A DNA stretch of 49,568 nt from Tissierellia bacterium. Its GTDB lineage: Bacteria > Bacillota > Clostridia > Tissierellales > Peptoniphilaceae. Numbering within the stretch: the stretch's first letter is position 1; each line of letters begins with the position of its first letter. Where the stretch lies: NCBI GenBank assembly GCA_030537875.1, contig JAUNVC010000010.1:1-49568 (forward strand), read 5' to 3'. The notes under the pieces were generated by a model. The model saw only the letters and a list, made by a program, of their open reading frames with translations, made no database searches and had not been told where the DNA came from. This document shows positions 27,145-34,761 of the stretch, piece after piece. A program made the position numbers and the translations under genes.

Positions 27145-27188
27145 AAGCTGCAACTGCAGCTTAAGGGATCCTTCGGGATCCTTTTTTA
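27145..27188. terminator. Double-hairpin terminator after arcA
   Basis: First stem AAGCTGCA/TGCAGCTT (27145-27162), then GGATCC-TTCG-GGATCC (27166-27181) with a T-run. It also lies just beyond the stop of the convergent XRE gene. Confidence 0.9.
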
Positions 27189-27216
27189 ATAGATTTGTAT
27201 TGGGGTGCAGATAGGA

Positions 27217-27657
27217 TTATTCTGAATCTATTTCTGCGTCCATTTCCATTTTTTGTTGCTTGGCACGTTTCCCATTCATTTTTCTGGTTTTCTTTGTGGA
27301 GCCATAAAAAATATCCATCAAGTCAAAAAAGGCTTGTTTCTTTTGGGAATAGGTTATGTTTTTATCTGCAAAAAAGGTTCTTGCTTCTGCCAAGAGAAGT
27401 GAACTGTCCTTGGGACGACCGAGCATACGATCACGATTTACTTTCAGGGAGAGGGTTTTACTATCGGCTAAGAGATAGTTTAGGTCCACTCCATAGAAAT
27501 TGGCCATAGATAAATAGGTGTTGTGATCACGGGGGACCCTTTCTCCTAATTCGTAAGATTTATAACTCCGAATGCTCACTCCAATGGCTTCGGCTGCCAC
27601 GTCCTGTGTGATACCTTTTTGGGTACGTAATTCTCTTAATTTTTCTGAAAACTCCAT
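27217..27657 (-). CDS. XRE-family transcription regulator (second of the ImmA operon)
   Basis: A 146-residue protein with an N-terminal helix-turn-helix of the Cro/C1 (XRE) type: FSEKLRELRTQKGITQDVAAEAIGVSIRSYKSYELGERVPR (in two parts, residues 3-43), then a 100-residue C-terminal region with a short helix pair and a very basic, then acidic, tail. It resembles the product of 28249-28665 in its first 70 residues, including the closing DLNYLLAD, so the two are paralogues. It is the last gene of the XRE-ImmA-XRE unit, 40 bases after immA, with AAGGAAAGGAA before its ATG. It may be a repressor whose stability is set by the neighbouring protease. Confidence 0.85.
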   Translation of the reverse strand: MEFSEKLRELRTQKGITQDVAAEAIGVSIRSYKSYELGERVPRDHNTYLSMANFYGVDLNYLLADSKTLSLKVNRDRMLGRPKDSSLLLAEARTFFADKNITYSQKKQAFFDLMDIFYGSTKKTRKMNGKRAKQQKMEMDAEIDSE

Positions 27658-27697
27658 GTTGTTCCTTTCCTTGTATTAGGCATCTGAAAGATGGGTA

Positions 27698-28249
27698 CTA
27701 TAAAAAGTACGCATCACTCCAATTTTCCCGGCATCTTCCATCGATTTCGGTGAAAAAATCGGGAGTATCCTGTTGAAATATTTTGGAGGCATATCCTAAT
27801 CGAGTCAATTCATTGAGTTTTAACACCATGAGATTTACGTTTACCTGCATCGCCTGCGCCATCTGGGAATAGGTATATCCATCCTTTGCCAAGGAAAGAA
27901 CCTCTTCATTTGGCAAGAGTAGATGCGCAGCAAAAACGTTGGCTTCTGTTTCTTGCTCGGTGGTTATGTTCAGAAGCGTATGTTCCAAAAGACCGGCATG
28001 GTCTCTGTGATACATATCATGGCCCAATTCATGGGCAAGCACCATGCGCAAAAGTGCGGGATGTAGCCGATTGTTGTAAAAAACAAAGCGATTTCGGGCA
28101 ATCATCCTGTACATTCCGAGAAGCTTGGTAGAGGCTGGGAAGTCAATCAACTTCACATTTCTCTCCTTCAAAATCCTTTCGGGATCGCGGGTTCCGTGAT
28201 GACGAACCAGTGCTTCCACATCATGGTATATTTGTTTGTAAAAGGACAT
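27698..28249 (-). CDS. ImmA/IrrE-family metallo-endopeptidase
   Basis: A 183-residue protein with the zinc protease signature LAHELGHDMYHRDH (HExxH, about residues 72-76) and a downstream EQETEANVFAAHLLLP segment carrying the third ligand region, as in ImmA/IrrE proteases. Known members (ImmA of ICEBs1, IrrE of Deinococcus) cleave an XRE-family repressor after DNA damage. The C-terminal part holds another helix-turn-helix-like stretch (YTYSQMAQAMQVNVNLMVLKL). Its start codon shares one base with the stop of the upstream XRE gene, so translation is coupled. One or both flanking XRE proteins are its likely substrates. Confidence 0.92.
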   Translation of the reverse strand: MSFYKQIYHDVEALVRHHGTRDPERILKERNVKLIDFPASTKLLGMYRMIARNRFVFYNNRLHPALLRMVLAHELGHDMYHRDHAGLLEHTLLNITTEQETEANVFAAHLLLPNEEVLSLAKDGYTYSQMAQAMQVNVNLMVLKLNELTRLGYASKIFQQDTPDFFTEIDGRCRENWSDAYFL

Positions 28250-28665
28250 TAGGATTCCTCGTTTTTCCGATATTTCTTCGGCGTATATTTCTTGTTTTCT
28301 TGTTTTGCCATATAATAGGCCTCTTGGATGGCGTCTAGAATGGCTTTTTTATCTTCCAAACTCACTTCGCCTCCAGCAAAAAGACCGAGCATACCGTTGA
28401 CAATTTCTTGGGCGTCTCTGGCCCCTCGAGGACCATAGACTTCTCCTGTGGAGAGGACAAAATACTCCTCATCGGTGAGCAGATAATTGACATCCACCTT
28501 GAAAAGGTCAGAAAGGATGTGGTATGTCTTTCGATGGCGGGGTCGTTGATCGGCATTTTCATAAGAGGATACAGTACGTAGAGATACACCGATCTTTTCG
28601 GCTAGTTCTGCTTGTGTCCAGCCCTTTTCTTCACGTAGTCTTCTAATTTTGTTTCCAAAACCCAT
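28249..28665 (-). CDS. XRE-family transcription regulator (first of the ImmA operon)
   Basis: A 138-residue protein with an N-terminal XRE helix-turn-helix: IRRLREEKGWTQAELAEKIG (residues 7-26) followed by VSLRTVSSYENADQRPR as recognition helix, then YHILSDLFKVDVNYLLTD. The C-terminal half is polar with a likely dimerisation helix (DKKAILDAIQEAYYMAKQ). It overlaps immA by one base. The likely promoter (28808-28836) leaves a leader of about 140 bases that holds an inverted repeat near the transcription start, consistent with autoregulation. By analogy with ImmR/ImmA and DdrO/IrrE it may be the cleavable repressor, but cleavage sites cannot be read from sequence. Confidence 0.88.
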   Translation of the reverse strand: MGFGNKIRRLREEKGWTQAELAEKIGVSLRTVSSYENADQRPRHRKTYHILSDLFKVDVNYLLTDEEYFVLSTGEVYGPRGARDAQEIVNGMLGLFAGGEVSLEDKKAILDAIQEAYYMAKQENKKYTPKKYRKNEES

Positions 28666-28761
28666 ATTCCATTTCCTTTCTACTTATAGTATAACACAAT
28701 TTTATAAAATTTGCTCCTGTTTTAATAAAAAATATTTACCTATACTGCAAACACAAATCTT

Positions 28762-28821
28762 TATACGAACCATGAATTCGTGTGTGGTAAGATGAACTTC
28801 TAAATTCAGTATAATACGAAT
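28762..28821 (-). promoter_or_regulatory. Operator-like repeats at the XRE-ImmA promoter
   Basis: On the plus strand, an inverted repeat ACGAA-N7-TTCGT (28765-28781) lies just downstream of the expected transcription start, and another TACGAA copy (AATACGAAT, 28813-28821) touches the -10 element. Both resemble the TATACGCAA repeats at the polymerase promoter (30138-30172). Confidence 0.5.
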
Positions 28822-28836
28822 AACAAAAATTTTCAA
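28808..28836 (-). promoter_or_regulatory. SigA-type promoter of the XRE-ImmA-XRE operon
   Basis: On the minus strand: TTGAAA (28831-28836), 17 bases, TATACT (28808-28813). It begins one base beyond the stop of the polymerase gene. Confidence 0.72.
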
Positions 28837-28837
28837 A

Positions 28838-30082
28838 TTAACCCTGATGGATGTAGGCTGAAGGGAGGGTCACCATATGTTGACGCTTCCCCGGGAACTT
28901 GTTCAATTGGAGGAGACCGGCGAAGCTGATGCTTGTACTTCCAAATTTTTCTCGAATTTGATACATGACCTCATCAACCTTTTCTTTTTTATGGAGCGTT
29001 TCAAAATCAGAGAAACAATCGGATTGTCTTGGAAGAGAAGCAGAAACCAGATTGATGGCACGAATAGTCAGGCTGCGGATGGATTTTTTCCAAGGATAAT
29101 TTGTTTGAAAAAGTTCAAATCCAGTCTTGGTTAAAAGAGATGGACTTTGGGTGGGAAGAGGAAGAGGCCCTTGGTATTGGACGGTGATAAGATCGGAATC
29201 TCGTACGGAAATTTGTACGCCCTGAGCCGATAGTTTTGCCTTTCGAAGCCGCGAGGAGACGTCGAAGGCCAGTTCGGTGAATACTCGGCGAACTTCTATG
29301 TCATCGACGAGATCGGCCGTACAAGTGATTCCATGTCCAATGGATTTTATGGGGGGCTTTTGATCCGCATCCATGACAGGAGCTTCATCTCGTCCATTGG
29401 CATAATGCCAGAGATGAACTCCGGGGATACCCAACCAGGTTTTTAGTAAATGGGGATCGGTTTTTGCCAATTGGCCGATGGTATCAATGCCTCTTTTTTT
29501 TAACTTTTGTTTTGTGGCAGGACCCACTCCTAAGAGTTCCTTGGTGGGGAGAGGCCACACGGTTTGGTGAAGATCTTCTCGGCGGATGACGGTCACAGCA
29601 TCGGGTTTTTTCAAGTCGCTTCCCAACTTGGCAAAAATTTTATTATAGCTTACGCCCACACTGACGGTGATGCCCAACTCTTTTTTGATTCTTTGGCGGA
29701 TGAGCTGGGCGATTTCTTCTCCGGTTCCATGAAGATTTTTAGAACCGGTCACGTCTAGCCAACATTCATCGAGGCCAAAGGGTTCCACGCGATTGGTGTA
29801 GCTATAATAGATTTTGCGGGCCATCCGTGAATGTTCCAAATAAGCGTCATAATGGGGCGGGACGACCAAAAGGGATGGACATTTTTGCTTGGCTTGCCAG
29901 ATGGCTTCTCCAGTTTGTACCCCTCTTTCTTTGGCCTCTTGGGACTTGGCAAGAACGATTCCATGCCGTTCATCGACGGATCCACAGACGGCGAGGGGAA
30001 TGCCCTTCCACTGAGGATGCATTTTCACTTCTATGGAAGCATAGCAATTGTTCATATCTACATGTAAAATACTTCGTTCCAT
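28838..30082 (-). CDS. Y-family DNA polymerase (PolIV/UmuC-like)
   Basis: A 414-residue translesion DNA polymerase. The frame is open to 30121, but AAGGAG six bases before the ATG at 30082 gives the usual start, MERSILHVDMNNCYASIE, with the first catalytic Asp. Other motifs are the VLAKSQEAKERGV finger, YTNRVEPFGLDECWLDVTG (catalytic Asp-Glu), VSVGVSYNKIFAKLGSDLKKPD and the helix-hairpin-helix segment LLGVGPATKQKLKKRGI. The C-terminal 150 residues form the little-finger domain. It resembles Bacillus YqjW/UvrX-type polymerases as much as DinB. The neighbouring XRE-ImmA operon and the operator-like repeats at its promoter suggest damage-dependent control. Confidence 0.9.
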   Translation of the reverse strand: MERSILHVDMNNCYASIEVKMHPQWKGIPLAVCGSVDERHGIVLAKSQEAKERGVQTGEAIWQAKQKCPSLLVVPPHYDAYLEHSRMARKIYYSYTNRVEPFGLDECWLDVTGSKNLHGTGEEIAQLIRQRIKKELGITVSVGVSYNKIFAKLGSDLKKPDAVTVIRREDLHQTVWPLPTKELLGVGPATKQKLKKRGIDTIGQLAKTDPHLLKTWLGIPGVHLWHYANGRDEAPVMDADQKPPIKSIGHGITCTADLVDDIEVRRVFTELAFDVSSRLRKAKLSAQGVQISVRDSDLITVQYQGPLPLPTQSPSLLTKTGFELFQTNYPWKKSIRSLTIRAINLVSASLPRQSDCFSDFETLHKKEKVDEVMYQIREKFGSTSISFAGLLQLNKFPGKRQHMVTLPSAYIHQG

Positions 30083-30137
30083 TGGTTTCTCCTTATAGGT
30101 AAAGATCCTAGATAAAAACAAAGGGGATCATTCTTCA

Positions 30138-30172
30138 TATACGCAACTCAACTACATATACAGTATACGCAA
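30138..30172 (-). promoter_or_regulatory. Operator-like direct repeat at the polymerase promoter
   Basis: TATACGCAA occurs at 30138-30146 and 30164-30172, 26 bases apart; over 16 bases the copies agree at 13 positions. The second copy overlaps the -10 element, and the first lies in the early leader. This is the placement of a repressor site. A related TACGAA motif sits at the XRE-ImmA promoter. Confidence 0.55.
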
Positions 30173-30190
30173 TTTAATTTCATATGTCAA
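30162..30190 (-). promoter_or_regulatory. SigA-type promoter of the Y-family polymerase gene
   Basis: On the minus strand: TTGACA (30185-30190), 17 bases, TATACT (30162-30167). Near-consensus, so strong control by a repressor would be expected for a mutagenic polymerase. Confidence 0.85.
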
Positions 30191-30350
30191 GAAGAAAGTG
30201 GAGAAAAATTGAAGTTCAAATTCATTTATTTGGCCATAAATTATTTCAAGAATCCCCAATTCATGGGATATATCGCTGTTATATATATCTTGGAAAGGAA
30301 CCTTCAAACCATTGCAATTGCATAATTATAGCATGTGTTAGGAGGGCTAT

Positions 30351-30379
30351 TTGACAAGGTGGCAAAAGAGAGGTAGAAT
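30351..30379 (+). promoter_or_regulatory. SigA-type promoter of the G5/3D protein gene
   Basis: TTGACA (30351-30356), 17 bases, TAGAAT (30374-30379), 19 bases before the ATG. Confidence 0.85.
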
Positions 30380-30398
30380 AATTCTGTAAGGAGGAAGT

Positions 30399-31403
30399 AT
30401 GATTTTAAAACGTACCTTCCTGATTTTTATTCTGATCATCTTTTTGGGCGCCATTAGCGTTCACGCCGAAAAGGTGAAGGTGGAGTTTCGTATGGAAGAT
30501 CAATCCCACATGAAAACCATCGACACAGAAGAAAGTCTGGAACAATTCATTGAAAAAGAATTCCCTGGATATGGTATTTTCGATAGACAGATACCAGCCG
30601 AGGGAGTCGTATACAATTTGGAACCATTGCAGCCCCTTGAATTAAATGATGGAGGCACAAAGCGGACTGTAGAAGTACCGCTGCGTACCGTGAAAGAAAT
30701 TTTACAATATCTAAATGTGGAAGTAAGAGAAAAAGATGTGGTTTTGCCCGCTCTGGATAAGATTCCCGAAGACGGAAAGATTTTTATCTTTCGTATTGAG
30801 GAAAAACACCAAGAAACCCAAGAGGTAGCTCCTTTCGAAATTATTGAAAAGATCAATCCTCTCCTGCAGCCGGGCACAGAAAAAGTGATTCAAGAGGGTC
30901 GTGACGGACTAAAGAGAGTCATAAAAGAAGAACGCTATGTCAATGGTATATTACGCTCGGTGGCGGTCATTAAAGAAGAAATTCTACAAAGTGCCCTGCC
31001 GAAAATCGTAGAAAAAGGAAAACCCATGCCCGAGGTCATCACCCGGGGTGAGGTGCGGTCTATAATCATGGTCGCAACGGCCTATGAAGCTGGCCCTCGC
31101 TCCACTGGAAAGCGTCCAGGAGATCGGGGCTATGGTATCACAGCCTCCGGTACTTTGGCTCGCCGAGGTACGGTGGCAGTGGATCCCCGCGTGATTCCCC
31201 TAGGAACAAAGTTCTACATCAAGAGCTTGGATCCGGAGATTCCCGATTATGGCTATGCCATTGCGGAAGATACCGGAGGGGCAATTAAGGGACATAAGAT
31301 TGATTTATTTATGAATACGGTGGCGGAGTGCTTCCAATTTGGAAGACGGAAGGTCATGGTTTATATCTTACCAGCCGACACGCCCATTGATCTTTTCAAC
31401 TAA
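30399..31403 (+). CDS. Secreted G5/3D-domain cell-wall protein (YabE-like)
   Basis: A 334-residue exported protein. It has a signal peptide (about residues 1-23, ending VHA), one or two ubiquitin-like DUF348-type repeats (VPLRTVKEILQYLNVEV), a G5-type segment around residues 140-200, and a C-terminal 3D domain with ATAYEAGPRS, GYGITASGT, VAVDPRVIPLGTKFYI and AIAEDTGGAIKGHKIDLFM. The conserved Asp residues of the 3D fold (related to MltA double-psi barrels) are present, so lytic activity on peptidoglycan is likely. In Bacillus, yabE lies between tatD and rnmV; here the relative is directly upstream of metG. AAGGAGG precedes the ATG; a terminator follows. Confidence 0.9.
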   Translation: MILKRTFLIFILIIFLGAISVHAEKVKVEFRMEDQSHMKTIDTEESLEQFIEKEFPGYGIFDRQIPAEGVVYNLEPLQPLELNDGGTKRTVEVPLRTVKEILQYLNVEVREKDVVLPALDKIPEDGKIFIFRIEEKHQETQEVAPFEIIEKINPLLQPGTEKVIQEGRDGLKRVIKEERYVNGILRSVAVIKEEILQSALPKIVEKGKPMPEVITRGEVRSIIMVATAYEAGPRSTGKRPGDRGYGITASGTLARRGTVAVDPRVIPLGTKFYIKSLDPEIPDYGYAIAEDTGGAIKGHKIDLFMNTVAECFQFGRRKVMVYILPADTPIDLFN

Positions 31404-31422
31404 CCGCTATATGCGGTTTTTT
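31402..31422 (+). terminator. Intrinsic terminator after the G5/3D gene
   Basis: AACCGC/GCGGTT stem with a TATAT loop and a T-run, overlapping the stop codon by two bases. Confidence 0.88.
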
Positions 31423-31433
31423 GAATGCTTTGG

Positions 31434-31462
31434 TTGAAGAAAGTCTGGGACTGGTGTATAAT
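31434..31462 (+). promoter_or_regulatory. SigA-type promoter of the metG operon
   Basis: TTGAAG (31434-31439), 17 bases, TATAAT (31457-31462). The leader is only about 40 bases, which leaves no room for a T-box. Confidence 0.8.
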
Positions 31463-31506
31463 AAAAGAATAAATGTATATTGAATGAGAAAGAATCGGAG
31501 GACAAT

Positions 31507-33444
31507 ATGTCGTATTATTTGACCACACCAATTTATTATCCCAATGGAAATTTACACATTGGACACACCTACACAACCATTGTGGCGGATGTGATTAAGA
31601 AGTACAAGCAATTGCAAGGGGAAGAGGTCTTTTTTGTGACGGGAACAGACGAGCATGGACAAAAGATTGCCGAGTCTGCGGCCAAGGCACACAAGGGTCC
31701 AAAGGAATTTACCGACGAGATTGTGGCCACGGCAAAAAGCCTCTGGAAGATTCTTGGAATAGACTATGATTGTTTTCGAAGAACCACCGACGAAGAGCAT
31801 GGTCGAGTGGTGCAAGAGGTTTTCAAGAAACTCTATGACAAGGGAGATATCTATAAGGCCATTTATAAGGGACTGTATTGTGTTCCCTGTGAAGCCTATT
31901 TTACAGAGAGTCAGGCAGATGAGGGGTGTTGCCCCGACTGTGGAAGAACTTTGATTGACCATGAAGAGGAAAGCTATTTTTTCCGTCTCAGTAAATATGT
32001 GGAACCCCTTCGTCAATGGTACGAAGAAGCTGATATTGAACCGGCCTATGCCAAGGAAGAGATGATTAAGAATTTCTTGGACCAGGGACTGGAAGATTTG
32101 AGTGTGAGCCGTTCCACCTGTGATTGGGGAATTCCCGTTCCGTTTGATGAAGACCATGTCATCTATGTTTGGATTGATGCACTTTGCTCCTATCTAACGG
32201 GAGTAGGCTATGGCGTTGATGAGGAATTATTTCAAAAGTTTTGGCCCGCAGATTTACACCTGGTAGGAAAAGAAATACTTCGATTCCATATCATTATTTG
32301 GCCAGCTCTATTGATGGCCATGGAATTGCCCTTACCTAAAAAGGTCTTTGCCCATGGTTGGATTGTCTTTGATAATGATAAGATGAGCAAATCCAAAGGG
32401 AACGTCTTCTATCCAGAACCCATCGTTGAGACTTTGGGTTCGGATGTCTTGAGATATTTTATTCTACGGGAATTTTCTTTTGGATCCGATGGAAACTTTA
32501 CCATTGAAAAATTGGTCAGTCGATACAATTCTGATCTGGTCAATGACCTGGGAAATCTGGTGAGTCGAACCTGTGCCATGATAGAAAAATATTATGAGGG
32601 GGAGATTCCAGAACCTTCGGAATATCTTCCGGTGGATAAAGAATTACAAAATGCCATGGTAGAAGCAAAGACTTCATTTAAGGTCCATATGGAGGATCTA
32701 AAATTCCATGTGGCTTTGGAATCCGTCTTTGGTCTCATTCGAAGAGCCAATCGCTACATCGATGAAACGGAGCCTTGGATTTTGGCCAAGGAAGATAAGG
32801 AGCGTCTTGGAACGGTGTTGTATCTCTTGAGTGAAGCCATTGTGGAAAGTGCTCGCTTGTTGAGTCCTGTCACCCACCAAACCTCAAAGAAGATTTTTGA
32901 AAAAATGGGTTTGGGAAAAGATGAGATTAGAGAAGGCCAAATGAAACCGGGCCTCAAGGTCTACAAGGGTGAAAACCTTTTCCAAAGGGTGGAACCATCC
33001 ATAGCAGAAGAGATAGCGGAGAAAAATGGAAGGCTGTTTGCCTCTCGTATGGAAGCCTTGCATACATCTGTGGAAGGATCGGACACAAACACAGAAAAGA
33101 AAGAAGAAATACAAAATGAAGAGACCCCCATTACCATGGACGATTTTTCTAAAGTGGAGATGAGGGTAGGAAAGATAGAAGAAGTAGAGGATCATCCCAA
33201 GGCAGACCGCTTGTATGTCTTACAGGTAGACTTGGGCACAGAAAAAAGAACCATTGTTTCAGGGCTCAAAGACCATTACACCAAGGAGGAACTCCAAGGG
33301 AAGGTGGTTGTTGTGGTGACCAATTTGAAACCCGCCAAGTTACGGGGGATTTTGAGTGAAGGAATGGTCCTTGCATCGGGAGGAGAAAGTCTTCGCCTCA
33401 TTGTGCCTGAGGAAGGTGCTTTGCCGGGGAACCTCATCTCATAA
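31507..33444 (+). CDS. metG: Methionyl-tRNA synthetase
   Basis: A 645-residue class I aminoacyl-tRNA synthetase that charges tRNA-Met. The frame is open from a TTG at 31480, but GGAGG five bases before ATG 31507 fixes the start (MSYYLTTPIYYPNGN). Signatures are HIGH in GNLHIGHTYT, a four-Cys zinc knuckle (CVPC...CCPDC, about residues 127-150) and KMSKSKGN near residue 296. The C-terminal ~110 residues are a Trbp111-type tRNA-binding domain (FSKVEMRVGKIEEVEDHPKA, GLKDHYT, LKPAKLRGILSEGM). A Glu/Lys-rich linker joins the two parts. First gene of metG-tatD-rnmV-ksgA. Confidence 0.97.
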   Translation: MSYYLTTPIYYPNGNLHIGHTYTTIVADVIKKYKQLQGEEVFFVTGTDEHGQKIAESAAKAHKGPKEFTDEIVATAKSLWKILGIDYDCFRRTTDEEHGRVVQEVFKKLYDKGDIYKAIYKGLYCVPCEAYFTESQADEGCCPDCGRTLIDHEEESYFFRLSKYVEPLRQWYEEADIEPAYAKEEMIKNFLDQGLEDLSVSRSTCDWGIPVPFDEDHVIYVWIDALCSYLTGVGYGVDEELFQKFWPADLHLVGKEILRFHIIIWPALLMAMELPLPKKVFAHGWIVFDNDKMSKSKGNVFYPEPIVETLGSDVLRYFILREFSFGSDGNFTIEKLVSRYNSDLVNDLGNLVSRTCAMIEKYYEGEIPEPSEYLPVDKELQNAMVEAKTSFKVHMEDLKFHVALESVFGLIRRANRYIDETEPWILAKEDKERLGTVLYLLSEAIVESARLLSPVTHQTSKKIFEKMGLGKDEIREGQMKPGLKVYKGENLFQRVEPSIAEEIAEKNGRLFASRMEALHTSVEGSDTNTEKKEEIQNEETPITMDDFSKVEMRVGKIEEVEDHPKADRLYVLQVDLGTEKRTIVSGLKDHYTKEELQGKVVVVVTNLKPAKLRGILSEGMVLASGGESLRLIVPEEGALPGNLIS

Positions 33445-33454
33445 GGAGAGATAT

Positions 33455-34216
33455 ATGCGATTTATGGATGCCCATGTCCACCTAGATGACGAAAAGTTTG
33501 ACGGGGATAGGGAAGAAATTATAAAAAACTTTCATAGAGACGGAGTAGAATTGGTAGTCAATGCGTCCTGTGATTTGGAGACGTCGAAAAAGAGCGTCGC
33601 TCTCATAGCCTACGAAAATGTCTATTGTGTCATCGGAGTTCATCCTCACGAGGCAAAGACCTACTTGCCCGAACACATGGCTTGCTATGAAGAGATGCTC
33701 ACCAAAGATAAGGTATTGGGTGTGGGTGAATGCGGATTGGATTATCATTATGATTTTTCCGATCGTCCCACACAAAAGAAAGTCTTTGAAATCATGATAG
33801 ATTTGGCCAATCGAAAGGATGTTCCTTTGGTGATTCATTCCAGAGAAGCGGTCAAAGACACACAGGATATGCTCTTTTCCTTGCGGAAGGATGGACCCAC
33901 CCTCATCCATTGTTTTACCGGCGCCAAGGAAGTTGCCAGAGAGTATATAAATCAGGGCTATTATTTGAGTATTGGCGGTGCACTCACCTTTAAAAATGCC
34001 CGCCATGTGGTGGAGTCGGTGGACTATGCTCCCATGGAACATATTTTATTGGAAACCGATGCTCCTTATATGACACCGGTGCCATTTCGTGGCAAGAGAA
34101 ATGAGCCCAAGTATATTACCCATGTGGTGGATAAAATTGCAGAAATCAAGGGGTTACCTAGAGAAGAGGTCATTCGAATCTGCAATGAAAACACCAGAAA
34201 ATTTTACCGACTATGA
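33455..34216 (+). CDS. tatD: TatD-family metal-dependent DNase
   Basis: A 253-residue TIM-barrel amidohydrolase-type nuclease. The frame extends further upstream, but AAGGAG eight bases before ATG 33455 and the family start MRFMDAHVHLDDEKFD set the N-terminus. Metal ligands are visible: DAHVHLD (two His), GVGECGLDYHYD (Glu), PLVIHSREA (His), LIHCFTGA (His) and LLETDAPYMTPVP (Asp). TatD proteins act as 3'-5' exonucleases in DNA repair or RNA quality control. It ends in a four-base overlap (ATGA) with rnmV, the same order as in Bacillus apart from yabE. Confidence 0.95.
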   Translation: MRFMDAHVHLDDEKFDGDREEIIKNFHRDGVELVVNASCDLETSKKSVALIAYENVYCVIGVHPHEAKTYLPEHMACYEEMLTKDKVLGVGECGLDYHYDFSDRPTQKKVFEIMIDLANRKDVPLVIHSREAVKDTQDMLFSLRKDGPTLIHCFTGAKEVAREYINQGYYLSIGGALTFKNARHVVESVDYAPMEHILLETDAPYMTPVPFRGKRNEPKYITHVVDKIAEIKGLPREEVIRICNENTRKFYRL

Positions 34217-34761
34217 TACAAGAAGTCATCATCGTAGAAGGTAAGGACGATATTACTCGGGTGCGACAGGCATTGGATTGTGAGGTCATTGCCACGGGCG
34301 GTATTCATATTTCACCACAACGGATGAAAGAAATTGTGGAAATAACCTCCCGTAGAGGAGCCATCATTTTGACGGATCCCGATCATGCTGGTGGTAAAAT
34401 TCGTGCCATGTTGCGAAGAAATCTCACCTGTCCAGTGAAAGAGGCTTTTATTTTACGGGAGCTATGCACGGCAGAGGGAGATGTGGGAATTGAGAATGCT
34501 TCTCCCGAGGAGATTCGCCAAGCCATTGAAAGAGCAAAGCCCATTCGGACAGAAAAGACAACCCATTTTGATAGTGCGTTTATGTTTCGCCATGGTCTTA
34601 CCGGACGTGCCGACTCCAAGAGGAGAAGAGAATATGTGGCAAAAAAACTGCATATGGGTCGTCCCAATGGCAAGGAATTTCTACGCCGATTGAATGCCTT
34701 TGCCTATGAGGTGGATGAGGTGGAAAAAATACTTCAAGAATTGGACGGTCGTGATGAATAG
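34213..34761 (+). CDS. rnmV: Ribonuclease M5
   Basis: A 182-residue Toprim-domain protein that matures 5S rRNA. The N-terminal Toprim has the catalytic Glu in IIVEGKDD and the DxD in ILTDPDHAGG. The central PVKEAFILREL region and the C-terminal domain (HGLTGRADSKRRREYVAKKL) follow the family pattern. Its start overlaps the tatD stop and its end overlaps ksgA by eight bases, so all three are translationally coupled. Confidence 0.95.
   Translation: MIQEVIIVEGKDDITRVRQALDCEVIATGGIHISPQRMKEIVEITSRRGAIILTDPDHAGGKIRAMLRRNLTCPVKEAFILRELCTAEGDVGIENASPEEIRQAIERAKPIRTEKTTHFDSAFMFRHGLTGRADSKRRREYVAKKLHMGRPNGKEFLRRLNAFAYEVDEVEKILQELDGRDE

Larger units (their letters stand above)
30083..30398. other. Intergenic region of 316 bases with divergent promoters
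   Basis: Contains the leader and promoter of the polymerase gene (minus strand), its operator-like direct repeat, an AT-rich middle (about 30191-30340) in which I see no gene or strong hairpin, and the plus-strand promoter of the G5/3D gene at its right end. Confidence 0.7.

Noticed and set aside
27217-30190. The ImmA/XRE genes as part of an integrative element
   Set aside because: No integrase, relaxase, excisionase or attachment repeats are seen, and the flanking genes are chromosomal. The module may be a domesticated remnant, but a mobile element is not supported.
31480-31506. TTG start nine codons upstream for metG
   Set aside because: The ribosome binding site GGAGG lies inside this extension and correctly positions ATG 31507, which also matches the family N-terminus.
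31403-31506. A T-box riboswitch before metG
   Set aside because: The space between the terminator and the start is about 85 bases and the leader only about 40; no T-box consensus or antiterminator is present.
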